Shown here one piece after another: positions 37,512-45,551 of a DNA stretch of 64,000 bases. A program made the translations under genes and the position numbers. Source of the stretch: Larsenimonas rhizosphaerae (GTDB lineage: Bacteria > Pseudomonadota > Gammaproteobacteria > Pseudomonadales > Halomonadaceae); contig NZ_JAMLJK010000005.1 in assembly GCF_023700005.1 (NCBI RefSeq), positions 1-64,000 of the forward strand. The letters run 5' to 3'. Numbering within the stretch: the first letter of the stretch is position 1; each line of letters starts with the position of its first letter. The notes under the pieces are model-generated. The model was not told where the DNA came from. It ran no database searches and saw nothing but the letters and a program-made list of their open reading frames with translations.

Positions 37512-38696
37512 TTATAAAGCCCGTCCGCAGGCGACACCACTGGCCCATGCCCACTGGAAGTTGTGACCTCCCAGCTGTCCGGTGACGTCCAGCACCTCAC
37601 CTATGAAATAAAGCCCCGGCTGATTGACCGCTTCGAATGTCTTTGAGGATACCTCACGGGTATCCACACCGCCCAGCGTTACCTCTGCAGTACGCCACCC
37701 TTCCGTGCCCGACGGTTTGAGGTACATGGCCGAGAGGTGCTGACTGATCTGCAGGCACTGCGCATTGGAAAGGGCTGCCAGAGTGCCTCCCATGTCATAC
37801 CAGTCACTGAACGCTGCTGCCAGCCGATGAGGCAAGAATGCCTTCAACCAGGTCTGAAGCTGCCGGCGAGGTGTCTCTGCTCGCGCCTGCTTTAGCAGCT
37901 CAAGAACATCCTGACCGGCAAACCAGTCGATGACAATGTCCTCTCCCTCACGCCAGTGCGTGGACAGCTTCAGCATGGAGGGACCGGAAAGCCCACGGTG
38001 AGTCATCAGCACCGGTTCCCGATAGCAGCCGTCACCACAACGAGCCTCAACAGGCACGGCCAATCCGGACAAGCCAGAGAAGCGCGTTTTCCACTCACCA
38101 CTGAAAGTGAAGGGTACCAGGGCAGCCCGCACCGGCAGTACATTAACGCCAAACTGGCGCGCCAGGTCGTATCCAAATCCGGTCGCCCCCATCGTCGGGA
38201 TCGACAAGCCGCCGGTTGCCACGACGACAGCATCAGCCTCGATGCTTCCGCGAGACGTTTCCAGCCGATAGCCGCCCTGCTCCCGAGCCATTACCGAGGC
38301 AATGGTGGTCGAGAGCGACAGGGTCACCCCTGCCCACTCACACTCGGTCAGTAACATGTTGGCAATATCCCTGCTCGACTCCTCGCAAAAAAGCTGACCA
38401 GGCTCTTTCTCGACATACGAAATACCATGGCGCTCTACCAGCTCCAGAAAGTCGCGTGGCGTATAGCGTTTCAAGGCCGAAATACAGAAATAGGGGTTGT
38501 CGGAAAAGAAATCTGCCGGCGTCGAATTCAGGTTGGTGAAATTACATCGACCGCCCCCGGACATCAGGATTTTTTTGGCCGCCTTGTTTGCATGGTCAAG
38601 CAGCTGCACATGATGCCCACGATAGGCCGCCGCCGCCGCACACATCAGCCCGGCCGCACCTGCGCCAATCACTATAATGTCGCGCGCTTCTGTCAT
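37512..38696 (-). CDS. HI0933-family FAD-dependent oxidoreductase (YhiN-like)
   Basis: A 394-residue flavoprotein. The N-terminal dinucleotide-binding motif IIVIGAGAAGLMCA is followed by the HI0933 signature KILMSGGGRCNFTN and a second FAD-contact motif VVVATGGLSIPTMGATG. The C-terminal ELGGHNFQWAWASG-like segment closes the FAD site. The length matches E. coli YhiN (400). The reaction is unknown; distantly related enzymes act on aminoglycoside-like or tRNA substrates, but nothing here specifies that. ATG 38696, a stand-alone gene convergent with the yqjK-like gene. Confidence 0.9.
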   Translation of the reverse strand: MTEARDIIVIGAGAAGLMCAAAAAYRGHHVQLLDHANKAAKKILMSGGGRCNFTNLNSTPADFFSDNPYFCISALKRYTPRDFLELVERHGISYVEKEPGQLFCEESSRDIANMLLTECEWAGVTLSLSTTIASVMAREQGGYRLETSRGSIEADAVVVATGGLSIPTMGATGFGYDLARQFGVNVLPVRAALVPFTFSGEWKTRFSGLSGLAVPVEARCGDGCYREPVLMTHRGLSGPSMLKLSTHWREGEDIVIDWFAGQDVLELLKQARAETPRRQLQTWLKAFLPHRLAAAFSDWYDMGGTLAALSNAQCLQISQHLSAMYLKPSGTEGWRTAEVTLGGVDTREVSSKTFEAVNQPGLYFIGEVLDVTGQLGGHNFQWAWASGVACGRAL

Positions 38697-38759
38697 GTCG
38701 TTATCGCTTTAACCATCACTGCCCGGCCTCATTACTTGAAAAAATACCGTCCTGATACA

Positions 38760-38786
38760 GCAGCGCCGCATCGTGTGCGGCGCTGC
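38760..38786 (-). terminator. Terminator after the 6-phosphogluconate dehydrogenase gene
   Basis: An 11-bp perfect stem (38760-38770 with 38776-38786) and a 5-nt loop, 15 bp past the stop codon. The U-tract is weak. Confidence 0.7.
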
Positions 38787-38801
38787 AACCTGCTTATCCG
38801 T

Positions 38802-39791
38802 TTATTTCTTCGGATCAGGCGGCGTCTCGACATGGCCACCAAACTGCTTGCGCATCGCTGACAACAGCTTTTCACCATACGTATTGTCGCTACGGGAACG
38901 GAACCGCGTGAATAGCGCCGCAGACAGCACATTGGCTGGTACTGCTTCCTCGATGGCCGCCTCGATGGTCCAGCGCCCTTCACCTGAATCGTTGACCTTG
39001 CCGCTATACCCTTCAAGGTCATTATCTTCGGCCAGCGCAATGGAGGTCAGATCCAGCAACCAGGATGAAATCACGCTGCCACGACGCCACAGCTCGGCAA
39101 CATCCGCCAGCTCGATGTCGTAGCGCATGTTCTCGGGCAGCTCTTCCTTGTTACGGTTCTTCAGGATATCAAACCCTTCGGCAAACGCCTGCATCATGCC
39201 GTATTCAATGCCGTTGTGTACCATTTTGACGAAATGGCCCGAGCCATTCGGCCCGCAATACATATAGCCCTGCTCAACACGCGGATCGCGCGTGGCACGA
39301 GATGGGGTCTTGTCGATATCCCCCTTGCCAGGAGCCAGCGTTTCAAAGATCGGATCCAGCTTTTCAACGACCGGTTGTTCACCACCGATCATCAGGCAAT
39401 AACCACGTTCTCGTCCCCATACGCCACCGGACACACCCACATCTACATAGTGGATACCCTGCTCGGCCAGTTTTTCGGCGCGACGCACATCATCCTTGAA
39501 GTTTGCATTGCCGCCGTCGATCAGGGTGTCATCGCTGCCAAGCTTGCCTCGCAGCGTCTCGACCGTCTGTTCCGTAATATCGCCGGCCGGCAGCATCAGC
39601 CAGATGACACGGGGCGCAGGCAACGCATCAATCAGCTCATCCAGAGATCCAACCCCCTGCGCACCTTCGTCAGACAATGTACTGACCGCCTCGGCACTGG
39701 CATCAAAGACGACACACTCATGGTCGGCATCCATCAAGCGACGGGCAATGTTTGCCCCCATTCGACCCAGCCCGATAATCCCTATTTTCAC
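38802..39791 (-). CDS. gnd: 6-phosphogluconate dehydrogenase (decarboxylating), short form
   Basis: A 329-residue enzyme of the short YqeC/GndA class, shorter than the usual 470-residue Gnd. It has the N-terminal Rossmann motif [16 protein letters not shown], the catalytic segment [10 protein letters not shown], and [19 protein letters not shown] with the active-site Lys and Asn. It oxidises 6-phosphogluconate to ribulose-5-phosphate and CO2, often NAD-preferring in this class. The start is GTG 39791 with AAGGAG eight bases upstream; a longer in-frame extension is less likely. zwf and pgl are not adjacent. Confidence 0.9.
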   Translation of the reverse strand: MKIGIIGLGRMGANIARRLMDADHECVVFDASAEAVSTLSDEGAQGVGSLDELIDALPAPRVIWLMLPAGDITEQTVETLRGKLGSDDTLIDGGNANFKDDVRRAEKLAEQGIHYVDVGVSGGVWGRERGYCLMIGGEQPVVEKLDPIFETLAPGKGDIDKTPSRATRDPRVEQGYMYCGPNGSGHFVKMVHNGIEYGMMQAFAEGFDILKNRNKEELPENMRYDIELADVAELWRRGSVISSWLLDLTSIALAEDNDLEGYSGKVNDSGEGRWTIEAAIEEAVPANVLSAALFTRFRSRSDNTYGEKLLSAMRKQFGGHVETPPDPKK

Positions 39792-40062
39792 GAAAACGCT
39801 CCTTGCTTGCACAGCATGCATAATGGCTCAGACCAGAGGGCCCGGTAATCTGGGAAGGATTCTAGCAAAAAGAGCGAAATACCGGCTAATACCGAAGCAA
39901 CTTTCTTTTACAGCAAAAAGGCAGGGATACTTTGAAAATGTAACTTTGAAAAATCTTAAGGTAACCAAATGAAATCACTTGAGCACAGCTTCAGTCGTCT
40001 TACTGCTTCATCCTCGACCCAAGTCAATCGTGACACAAGACAGTGATGAGAGGGACCGTACC

Positions 40063-41334
40063 ATGGCAACACCATCCAGGGAGACATTTGTAGCGCTGGA
40101 CTGGCTGCGCTTCGCACTGGCCATCTATCTGGTAATGTTTCATACGCTGAAAAATTATCCGGAAGTACAGGCGCTTCCCATGGTACATAGCCTGTTAAGC
40201 CTCGGCTTTTTCTCGACCAGTACATTTTTCGTGCTGTCGGGCTTTCTATTGACGCACGTATACCTGGGGCCGGGGCGACGCGCCGAGATCAATAAAAAGA
40301 GCTTTTTCATTAAACGGTTAAGCTCTCTCTACCCGATCCATATACTGGCCCTGCTGCTGGCCATCCCCCTGGCGCTCACAGCCTCGGGCTCGATGGGCAC
40401 AGTGATGGTAGACCACAATGTCAACGGCTGGCACATGAATGCGCCCGAGACGCAGGCCTACGCCCTTGATGCAACAGGGTGGTTGGTCAACCTGGGGCTC
40501 AATCTCTCGCTGCTACAGGCATGGAATCCGCTATATACCGTCTTCAATCAGCCGGCATGGTCACTTTCCGCCCTGCTGTTCTTTTATATTACCTTTCCCT
40601 ATCTGGCACCCAGGCTGCGCGCTACATATCGGCCGGCTCTGCTGCTGACCGTACTGTGCCTACTCTATCTGACCCCCTCGCTGTACATGTTTTTCAGCGA
40701 CACCGTCACCCCCATCGCCCACGGCATGATGCATCGCAATCCGCTGCTGCGGCTGCCGGAATTTCTTGCAGGTATCGTGCTGTACCGGGTGTATGATCTG
40801 AAGCCCGCATGGCTGGCTGCCCTCACCGGACATACCGGCAAATGGTGGTCAATCGGATTCATCCTGCTGTGCCTTTGGGCCACGGCCATGCTGTACCAGT
40901 TCGTCGGCGGCCAGTGGTATTACCTGGTTCATAATGGCCTGTTACTGCCGGCTCAACTGCTGCTGGTCATGCTCTGTGCGCGCAGTCGACTTGACCCTCG
41001 CACATGGAGCGCAGGCGTTGCTGCCCGCCTGGGCATCGCCTCGCTGTCGATCTTTGCACTGCATATTCCGCTGTCCATGATGGCATCAAAAATTGAAAAG
41101 GCGAGCTACGCCCTGTTCGACATCATTACAACGGATGCCACTCTCGGCATGCTGCCCCATCTGGCAACTCAGGAAGAAAGAAGCCTATGGGTATACCCGA
41201 TCTATCTGGCAGTGGTGATCGTAGCAAGCGCCCTGTTTCAGACGCGCCTGGTCAATCGAATGCGAGACAGGCTGCGTGCACGGTTCCTCAAACCAAAACG
41301 CGGTACCAGAACCACCTACTCCTCACAAGCCTGA
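40063..41334 (+). CDS. Acyltransferase-3 family membrane protein (OafA/YrhL-like)
   Basis: A 423-residue multi-pass protein with about ten transmembrane helices and the acyltransferase-3 signatures ALDWLRFALAIYLVMFH (His in helix 1) and FLLTHVYLGP..KRLSSLYPIH. Members O-acetylate or O-succinylate exported polysaccharides, lipid A or O-antigen. No polysaccharide genes are nearby, so the acceptor is unknown. ATG 40063 follows AGAGGGA. The roughly 140-bp region at 39850-39990 upstream is strikingly AT-rich compared with the neighbours, hinting at acquisition or a regulated promoter. A strong terminator follows. Confidence 0.85.
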   Translation: MATPSRETFVALDWLRFALAIYLVMFHTLKNYPEVQALPMVHSLLSLGFFSTSTFFVLSGFLLTHVYLGPGRRAEINKKSFFIKRLSSLYPIHILALLLAIPLALTASGSMGTVMVDHNVNGWHMNAPETQAYALDATGWLVNLGLNLSLLQAWNPLYTVFNQPAWSLSALLFFYITFPYLAPRLRATYRPALLLTVLCLLYLTPSLYMFFSDTVTPIAHGMMHRNPLLRLPEFLAGIVLYRVYDLKPAWLAALTGHTGKWWSIGFILLCLWATAMLYQFVGGQWYYLVHNGLLLPAQLLLVMLCARSRLDPRTWSAGVAARLGIASLSIFALHIPLSMMASKIEKASYALFDIITTDATLGMLPHLATQEERSLWVYPIYLAVVIVASALFQTRLVNRMRDRLRARFLKPKRGTRTTYSSQA

Positions 41335-41340
41335 AGTACA

Positions 41341-41374
41341 CCCTCTGCCCCCGGCATCTGCCGGGGGCAGAGGG
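41341..41374 (+). terminator. Terminator after the acyltransferase gene
   Basis: A 16-bp perfect inverted repeat (41341-41356 with 41359-41374), 6 bp past the stop and followed by TTAT. The remainder of 41375-41547 holds no gene I can support. Confidence 0.8.
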
Positions 41375-41547
41375 TTATCAACCCCGTGAATACTTCCACA
41401 TCAATGCCAGCGCAACCTTTCAGGCAGACAGTCGTATTTCCGGACGCGTAACGAGCAACGTATCGACCGTCGTTCTCCCCACTCCGCCCCCCTGTCAAGT
41501 CGTCTATGCTTTGGAAACATTTACTCATCCGTCAAAGGATATGACGC

Positions 41548-42012
41548 ATGACCGCACCTGCTCCTGATGTTCGACGTACCCTGCTGGCCGCCATACTACT
41601 GGGCATCGGTTTCATGGCGGCCATTGATGAAATCATCTTCCACCAGTTACTGGTCTGGCATCACTTCGTGGAAAGCGACAGCACCGTTGCAGCCATCATT
41701 TCGGATGGCGTGCTGCATACCATGGAGCTGGTATTGCTTGTAACCGGGGCGGCGATGATGCTCAGACTTCACGAAACCCACCATCATGCGCCTGGCTATC
41801 GTGGCCCGGGATTTCTGCTTGGCATGGGCGGCTTTCAGGTATTCGATGGCATTGTGGATCACAAGCTGCTGGGGCTGCATCAGGTACGCTACGTCGACAA
41901 CCTGATTGTGTACGACCTGGCCTGGAACGGCGCAGGTATCGCCCTTCTGGCCGTCGGTTATGTGCTGCTTCAGCGAGCCCGGCGCGGGCAGGCCAGCACT
42001 CAGCTGTCATGA
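41548..42012 (+). CDS. DUF2243 membrane protein
   Basis: A 154-residue DUF2243 protein with four transmembrane helices. His and Asp residues are conserved at the membrane interface: DEIIFHQLLVWHH, HTMELVL, FDGIVDHKLLGLHQVR. The His-rich character (including HETHHHAPG) suggests metal or haem contact, but the function is unknown. The next gene, a CtaG homologue, starts in its stop codon (ATGATG), so the two are co-translated. ATG 41548. Confidence 0.85.
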   Translation: MTAPAPDVRRTLLAAILLGIGFMAAIDEIIFHQLLVWHHFVESDSTVAAIISDGVLHTMELVLLVTGAAMMLRLHETHHHAPGYRGPGFLLGMGGFQVFDGIVDHKLLGLHQVRYVDNLIVYDLAWNGAGIALLAVGYVLLQRARRGQASTQLS

Positions 42013-42776
42013 TGGCACTGAGGTTGCTCACTGCGCTGGTGGGGTGCGCGTATGTGCTCGGTGTATGGCAACAAAAGCAGCGCGGACAGTCCTGGCCCGG
42101 TTATCGCACGGCCCTGTTCATTTCAGGCATTGTTCTGATCGAACTGGGCCTGTCGCCCATCGTGATGCATCTGGCTCACCATGATCTGCGGGCCCACATG
42201 ATCCAGCATTTGATGATCGGCATGTATGCGCCTGTCGCGCTGGTGTTCGCCTGCCCCATGACATTGTTGCTCAAGACCCTGCCGACACGGGGCGCCCGAG
42301 GGCTCGTCGCCTTGCTTGGCCACCCTGCCGTCCGACTCTGGAGTCACCCGATAACCAGTGTAATATTCAATATCGGCGGTATGGCCATGCTGTACCTCAC
42401 CGGCCTGTACGTGGCCCAGCTTCACTCACCGGCACTGGCACTTCTGGTTCATTTTCATTTTATGGCCGCCGGCTGCCTGTTTACCTGGGCCGTGGCCGGG
42501 CCGGACCCGGCACCCTATCGTCCCGCCCTTCCTGCTCGACTGATCGTTCTTGTCATCGCCATGGCATGCCATGCCGTACTGGGAAAATGGATGTACTTCA
42601 TTCAGGCCCCGGCCATGCCAGGCGCCACGGTACAGGACATCACCCAGGCCGCCCAGTGGATGTTCTACGGCGGAGAACTGGCCGAAGCGATACTGGTGTT
42701 TGTACTGGTACGCCAGTGGCTGGCCCGCGAACGCCCTCCTCATACTACCCCGCGGGCCCTGTGGACAGGACCATGA
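42009..42776 (+). CDS. Caa3-type cytochrome c oxidase assembly protein (CtaG family)
   Basis: A 255-residue membrane protein of the Caa3_CtaG family with about seven transmembrane helices and the conserved histidine and methionine pattern (HMIQHLMIGMYAP, VHFHFMAAGCLFTWAV, CHAVLGKWMYF). In Bacillus, CtaG is needed for copper insertion into caa3 oxidase. No cox structural genes are in the window, so this DUF2243-CtaG pair stands alone. A copper-handling role in respiration is inferred. It overlaps the preceding gene by 4 bp and ends before a bidirectional terminator. Confidence 0.85.
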   Translation: MMALRLLTALVGCAYVLGVWQQKQRGQSWPGYRTALFISGIVLIELGLSPIVMHLAHHDLRAHMIQHLMIGMYAPVALVFACPMTLLLKTLPTRGARGLVALLGHPAVRLWSHPITSVIFNIGGMAMLYLTGLYVAQLHSPALALLVHFHFMAAGCLFTWAVAGPDPAPYRPALPARLIVLVIAMACHAVLGKWMYFIQAPAMPGATVQDITQAAQWMFYGGELAEAILVFVLVRQWLARERPPHTTPRALWTGP

Positions 42777-42851
42777 CGGCGAACCAAACGCCACCGGCTC
42801 GTTGAAAGGAGATCCTGTACCTCAACGGCGATTGAAACCCTCTGGCCTGAC

Positions 42852-42884
42852 ACGAAAAAACCAGCCATAAAAGGCTGGTTTTCA
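42852..42884. terminator. Bidirectional terminator, left flank of the ddd locus
   Basis: A 10-bp stem (42857-42866 with 42873-42882) with an A-run before and a T-run after serves both ctaG (plus) and dddD (minus). The 33-nt sequence is nearly identical to 54112-54143 on the other side of the ddd locus (one substitution, one indel). Confidence 0.88.
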
Positions 42885-42961
42885 TTAACTCTCAACAATA
42901 CAGAAATATTGTCCTGAACACACTGCGAAGCCTGATATCGCCCCGGTAAACGGGGCGGACC

Positions 42962-45475
42962 TCAGCTTGGCAGGTACTCACGGCTCCAGCTTTCCGATAC
43001 AACGCCGTCTTCAATCAAGCGGTCGATGTCATCAGCTGAGTGGCCGAGCTCCTCAAGGACACTTCGGGTCGACGCTCCGTACTTTTCAGAAGGCACCATG
43101 GGATAGATCCTTCCCCGCCTCGGGCGAATCGCATAGGGATCAAGCTGTGTAATCACATGCCCGCTGGGATGGTCCTCGTAGACAGAAAAGGAATAGCTGC
43201 CCCGATCGATGCCCGTGGCATGCTCATCTGCCGGATGGGCATTGTAGGAGCGAAGCGTTTCGAGGTTTTCACACACGGCCGCAGCGATATCGGCGGCCTG
43301 CAACCGCTCTACCCAGTCCAGGGCGCGCATGGTCACAAACCGGGGGGCCAGAAAAGCGGCGCGTTCGCTTGCCGGCACCTCGGCCAGCCCTTCCAGGCCC
43401 TCGACATTGGCGAACTTGTGCAGTTCCTGCTCATAGGCGCTGATCAGCAGGATGCCATCAGATGCTGAATAGAAACGTGACAGATCATCGTAGCCATTGA
43501 CTTCCCGCCCTGCCGGCTCATCAAAGAGCCCGCGACGCTCATAGTCGTAACAGAATGGCATCTGAGCCAGACCGCTCAGGGCGGACAGCGAGGTCTTCAC
43601 CCGATCCACCCTGCCGGTCTTGAGCTTTTGATACAGCGCTGTCGCTATACCGAGCGAAGCGCCGAAACCACACATGACATCAATGGTGCCAACGTGAGCG
43701 TGCTCTTCAGGCGTGTCCATGCTGCCGCCAAAGCGCAGCATGATGCCGGTGGTCGCCTGCACCAGATCGTCGTAACCGAGGTAATTGGTCCGTGGGCCGG
43801 GCAGTACACCGCTGAAACAGTCCAGTTGACAGAAAATGGCCTGGGGATTCAAACGCTTCATGCCTTCTTCGGTCAATCCCATGCGGCTCACCTGCTTGTC
43901 GGTGGCATTCCAGACCACCACATCGCTCTGGCGGATGAGCTCCTCGAGAATCTCGCGTCCTCGTGGCTGCGTGACATCGGTCAGCACGGATCGCTTGGAG
44001 CGCATGTGAGACAAACCGAAGATGACCGTGTTCCAGCAGTCATAAAAGGGCTTGGCTGGATCGATCTTGATGATTTCCGCTCCGAAGCGAGCCAGATAAG
44101 CCACGGAATGCGGCCCGGCGATCACGTTGCACAGATCAAGAACCCGAACCCCCTCAAGCCAGCCATCGCGAGCATTCTTGGCACGCACCCTTGGCAGTTT
44201 GGTCTCGATCCGAAGCAGAGCGTTCAACGCTTCCTGATAGTTGACCCAGCGGCGTGGTGCAGGCGACAGCATCTCCGCACCGCTGCCCTGCAACCACACC
44301 ATGGGGCCAGGCTGGGTCATGACGCCGAATTCCGGGTCGTCCACCTCGACCATCAGGCCGGACGTTTCGGCATGGTCATCGTGGATCCACTCCTGCAACC
44401 AGCGCTGCGGAGCACCGGGAAACTTGCCGCGGCCAAAGATCTTTTCCCACTCCTTGGACGTTCGGGTAATGAAGACCTCTTTCATCCGGGCGGCGATATG
44501 ATCGGCCCAATGCTTGGGCAGAGGGTAGACCCCCAGTGACATGTCGGATGCCCATTCGCTGACCGGACGATAGGTATCCGGTTCCTCGTTCATGCCCTCG
44601 GCAACCAGTTCATCATAGATACCCAGTACCTTCAGACAACGCTTGGCATGCTGATTGTGGCTTGGACAGACCACATAGAACATGCGCCCATCCTTGCACT
44701 TGTAGCTGCGATAAAAGGGGTCCAGCAGCTCCTGAAGCTCATCGTAGCTGAGGTTCATGGGCAGACCTTCGATGCGCCGGCGCTCGATCTCCTTCTCGCG
44801 CTGCGTCTTGTAGCGCTCCGGCAGGCCGTCGATCCTGATCGAGTTGTAGGTCAGGCCCTCCATAAGGGCGCAGACCAGCGGCACTTCGATTTCATCCCCC
44901 AGCCCCGTGCGTTCACGCGCCTGTAGCGCCAGTACCACCGAAGACGCCGCCAGCATGGTGCCGTAGGCAGAACCCAGCGGCAGCGGTGAAAATGACGGAT
45001 TGATTCCCATCAGTACCCGGTTGAGCCCCATATCCGTGAAAACGCCGGAATTGGCCGCAATGACGCTTTCGAAGGCATGCCAGTCACGGCGCAGCTCATC
45101 ATTGGAGGCAAAGCCGGGAATCGACAGGGTGATCAGCTCCGGGCGCTCCTCACGCAAGGCCGTGAAGTCGATGCCGAGACGCGCCATCACGCCGGGACGA
45201 AAACTCTCGATGACAATATCGGCTTCCTCGATCAACGCCAGAGCCTGCTCACGGCCCTCCTGTTGCTTGAGGTCGATGGACACGATCAGCTTGTTGCGAT
45301 TGAGCGTCGCATTGGCAGGTGATGTCCAAAGCGGTCCCTTTGGGGGATCGACGTGGACGACCGTAGCACCCAGATCTGCCAGGATCATCGCCACCGCGGG
45401 GCCAGCAATGAACTGACCAAAGTCGATAACCTTGACATCTTTCAATGGCAGGTTTGAATGGGGATTTAATGCCAT
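42962..45475 (-). CDS. dddD: DMSP CoA-transferase/lyase DddD
   Basis: An 837-residue protein with two class III CoA-transferase (CaiB/BaiF) domains, about 1-400 and 430-800. This tandem form and size are characteristic of DddD, which uses acetyl-CoA and dimethylsulfoniopropionate to make 3-hydroxypropionyl-CoA and dimethyl sulfide. The catalytic Asp of the family is present only in domain 2 (Asp599, VGTIDVMCGFG); the matching position in domain 1 is Tyr (GSAYGTMLAA), as expected for DddD. I use ATG 45475 with AAGGA upstream; an in-frame GTG at 45493 lacks a ribosome site. Neighbours dddT, acuK, acuN, dddA, dddC and dddR support the call over a carnitine CoA-transferase. Confidence 0.9.
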   Translation of the reverse strand: MALNPHSNLPLKDVKVIDFGQFIAGPAVAMILADLGATVVHVDPPKGPLWTSPANATLNRNKLIVSIDLKQQEGREQALALIEEADIVIESFRPGVMARLGIDFTALREERPELITLSIPGFASNDELRRDWHAFESVIAANSGVFTDMGLNRVLMGINPSFSPLPLGSAYGTMLAASSVVLALQARERTGLGDEIEVPLVCALMEGLTYNSIRIDGLPERYKTQREKEIERRRIEGLPMNLSYDELQELLDPFYRSYKCKDGRMFYVVCPSHNQHAKRCLKVLGIYDELVAEGMNEEPDTYRPVSEWASDMSLGVYPLPKHWADHIAARMKEVFITRTSKEWEKIFGRGKFPGAPQRWLQEWIHDDHAETSGLMVEVDDPEFGVMTQPGPMVWLQGSGAEMLSPAPRRWVNYQEALNALLRIETKLPRVRAKNARDGWLEGVRVLDLCNVIAGPHSVAYLARFGAEIIKIDPAKPFYDCWNTVIFGLSHMRSKRSVLTDVTQPRGREILEELIRQSDVVVWNATDKQVSRMGLTEEGMKRLNPQAIFCQLDCFSGVLPGPRTNYLGYDDLVQATTGIMLRFGGSMDTPEEHAHVGTIDVMCGFGASLGIATALYQKLKTGRVDRVKTSLSALSGLAQMPFCYDYERRGLFDEPAGREVNGYDDLSRFYSASDGILLISAYEQELHKFANVEGLEGLAEVPASERAAFLAPRFVTMRALDWVERLQAADIAAAVCENLETLRSYNAHPADEHATGIDRGSYSFSVYEDHPSGHVITQLDPYAIRPRRGRIYPMVPSEKYGASTRSVLEELGHSADDIDRLIEDGVVSESWSREYLPS

Positions 45476-45520
45476 TATGAGTTTCCTTATCACGCCGATA
45501 TGTTACTTGTTTGGAACATC

Positions 45521-45540
45521 AGGAGGCCTTACGGCCTCCT
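45521..45540 (-). promoter_or_regulatory. Intercistronic hairpin between dddT and dddD
   Basis: AGGAGGCC and GGCCTCCT form a perfect 8-bp stem with a TTAC loop in the 76-bp space between dddT and dddD. No U-tract follows on the minus strand, so it is more likely an mRNA-stability or partial attenuation element than a full terminator. Confidence 0.5.
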
Positions 45541-45551
45541 GACAGGATCAA

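Noticed and set aside
42962-45475. Carnitine CoA-transferase (CaiB) or an artefactual fusion of two CoA-transferase genes
   Set aside because: The length, tandem-domain form, loss of Asp only in the first domain and the adjacent BCCT, acuNK and dddAC genes all match DddD.
45476-45493. GTG start for dddD six codons upstream
   Set aside because: It has no ribosome site, while ATG 45475 has AAGGA at good spacing.
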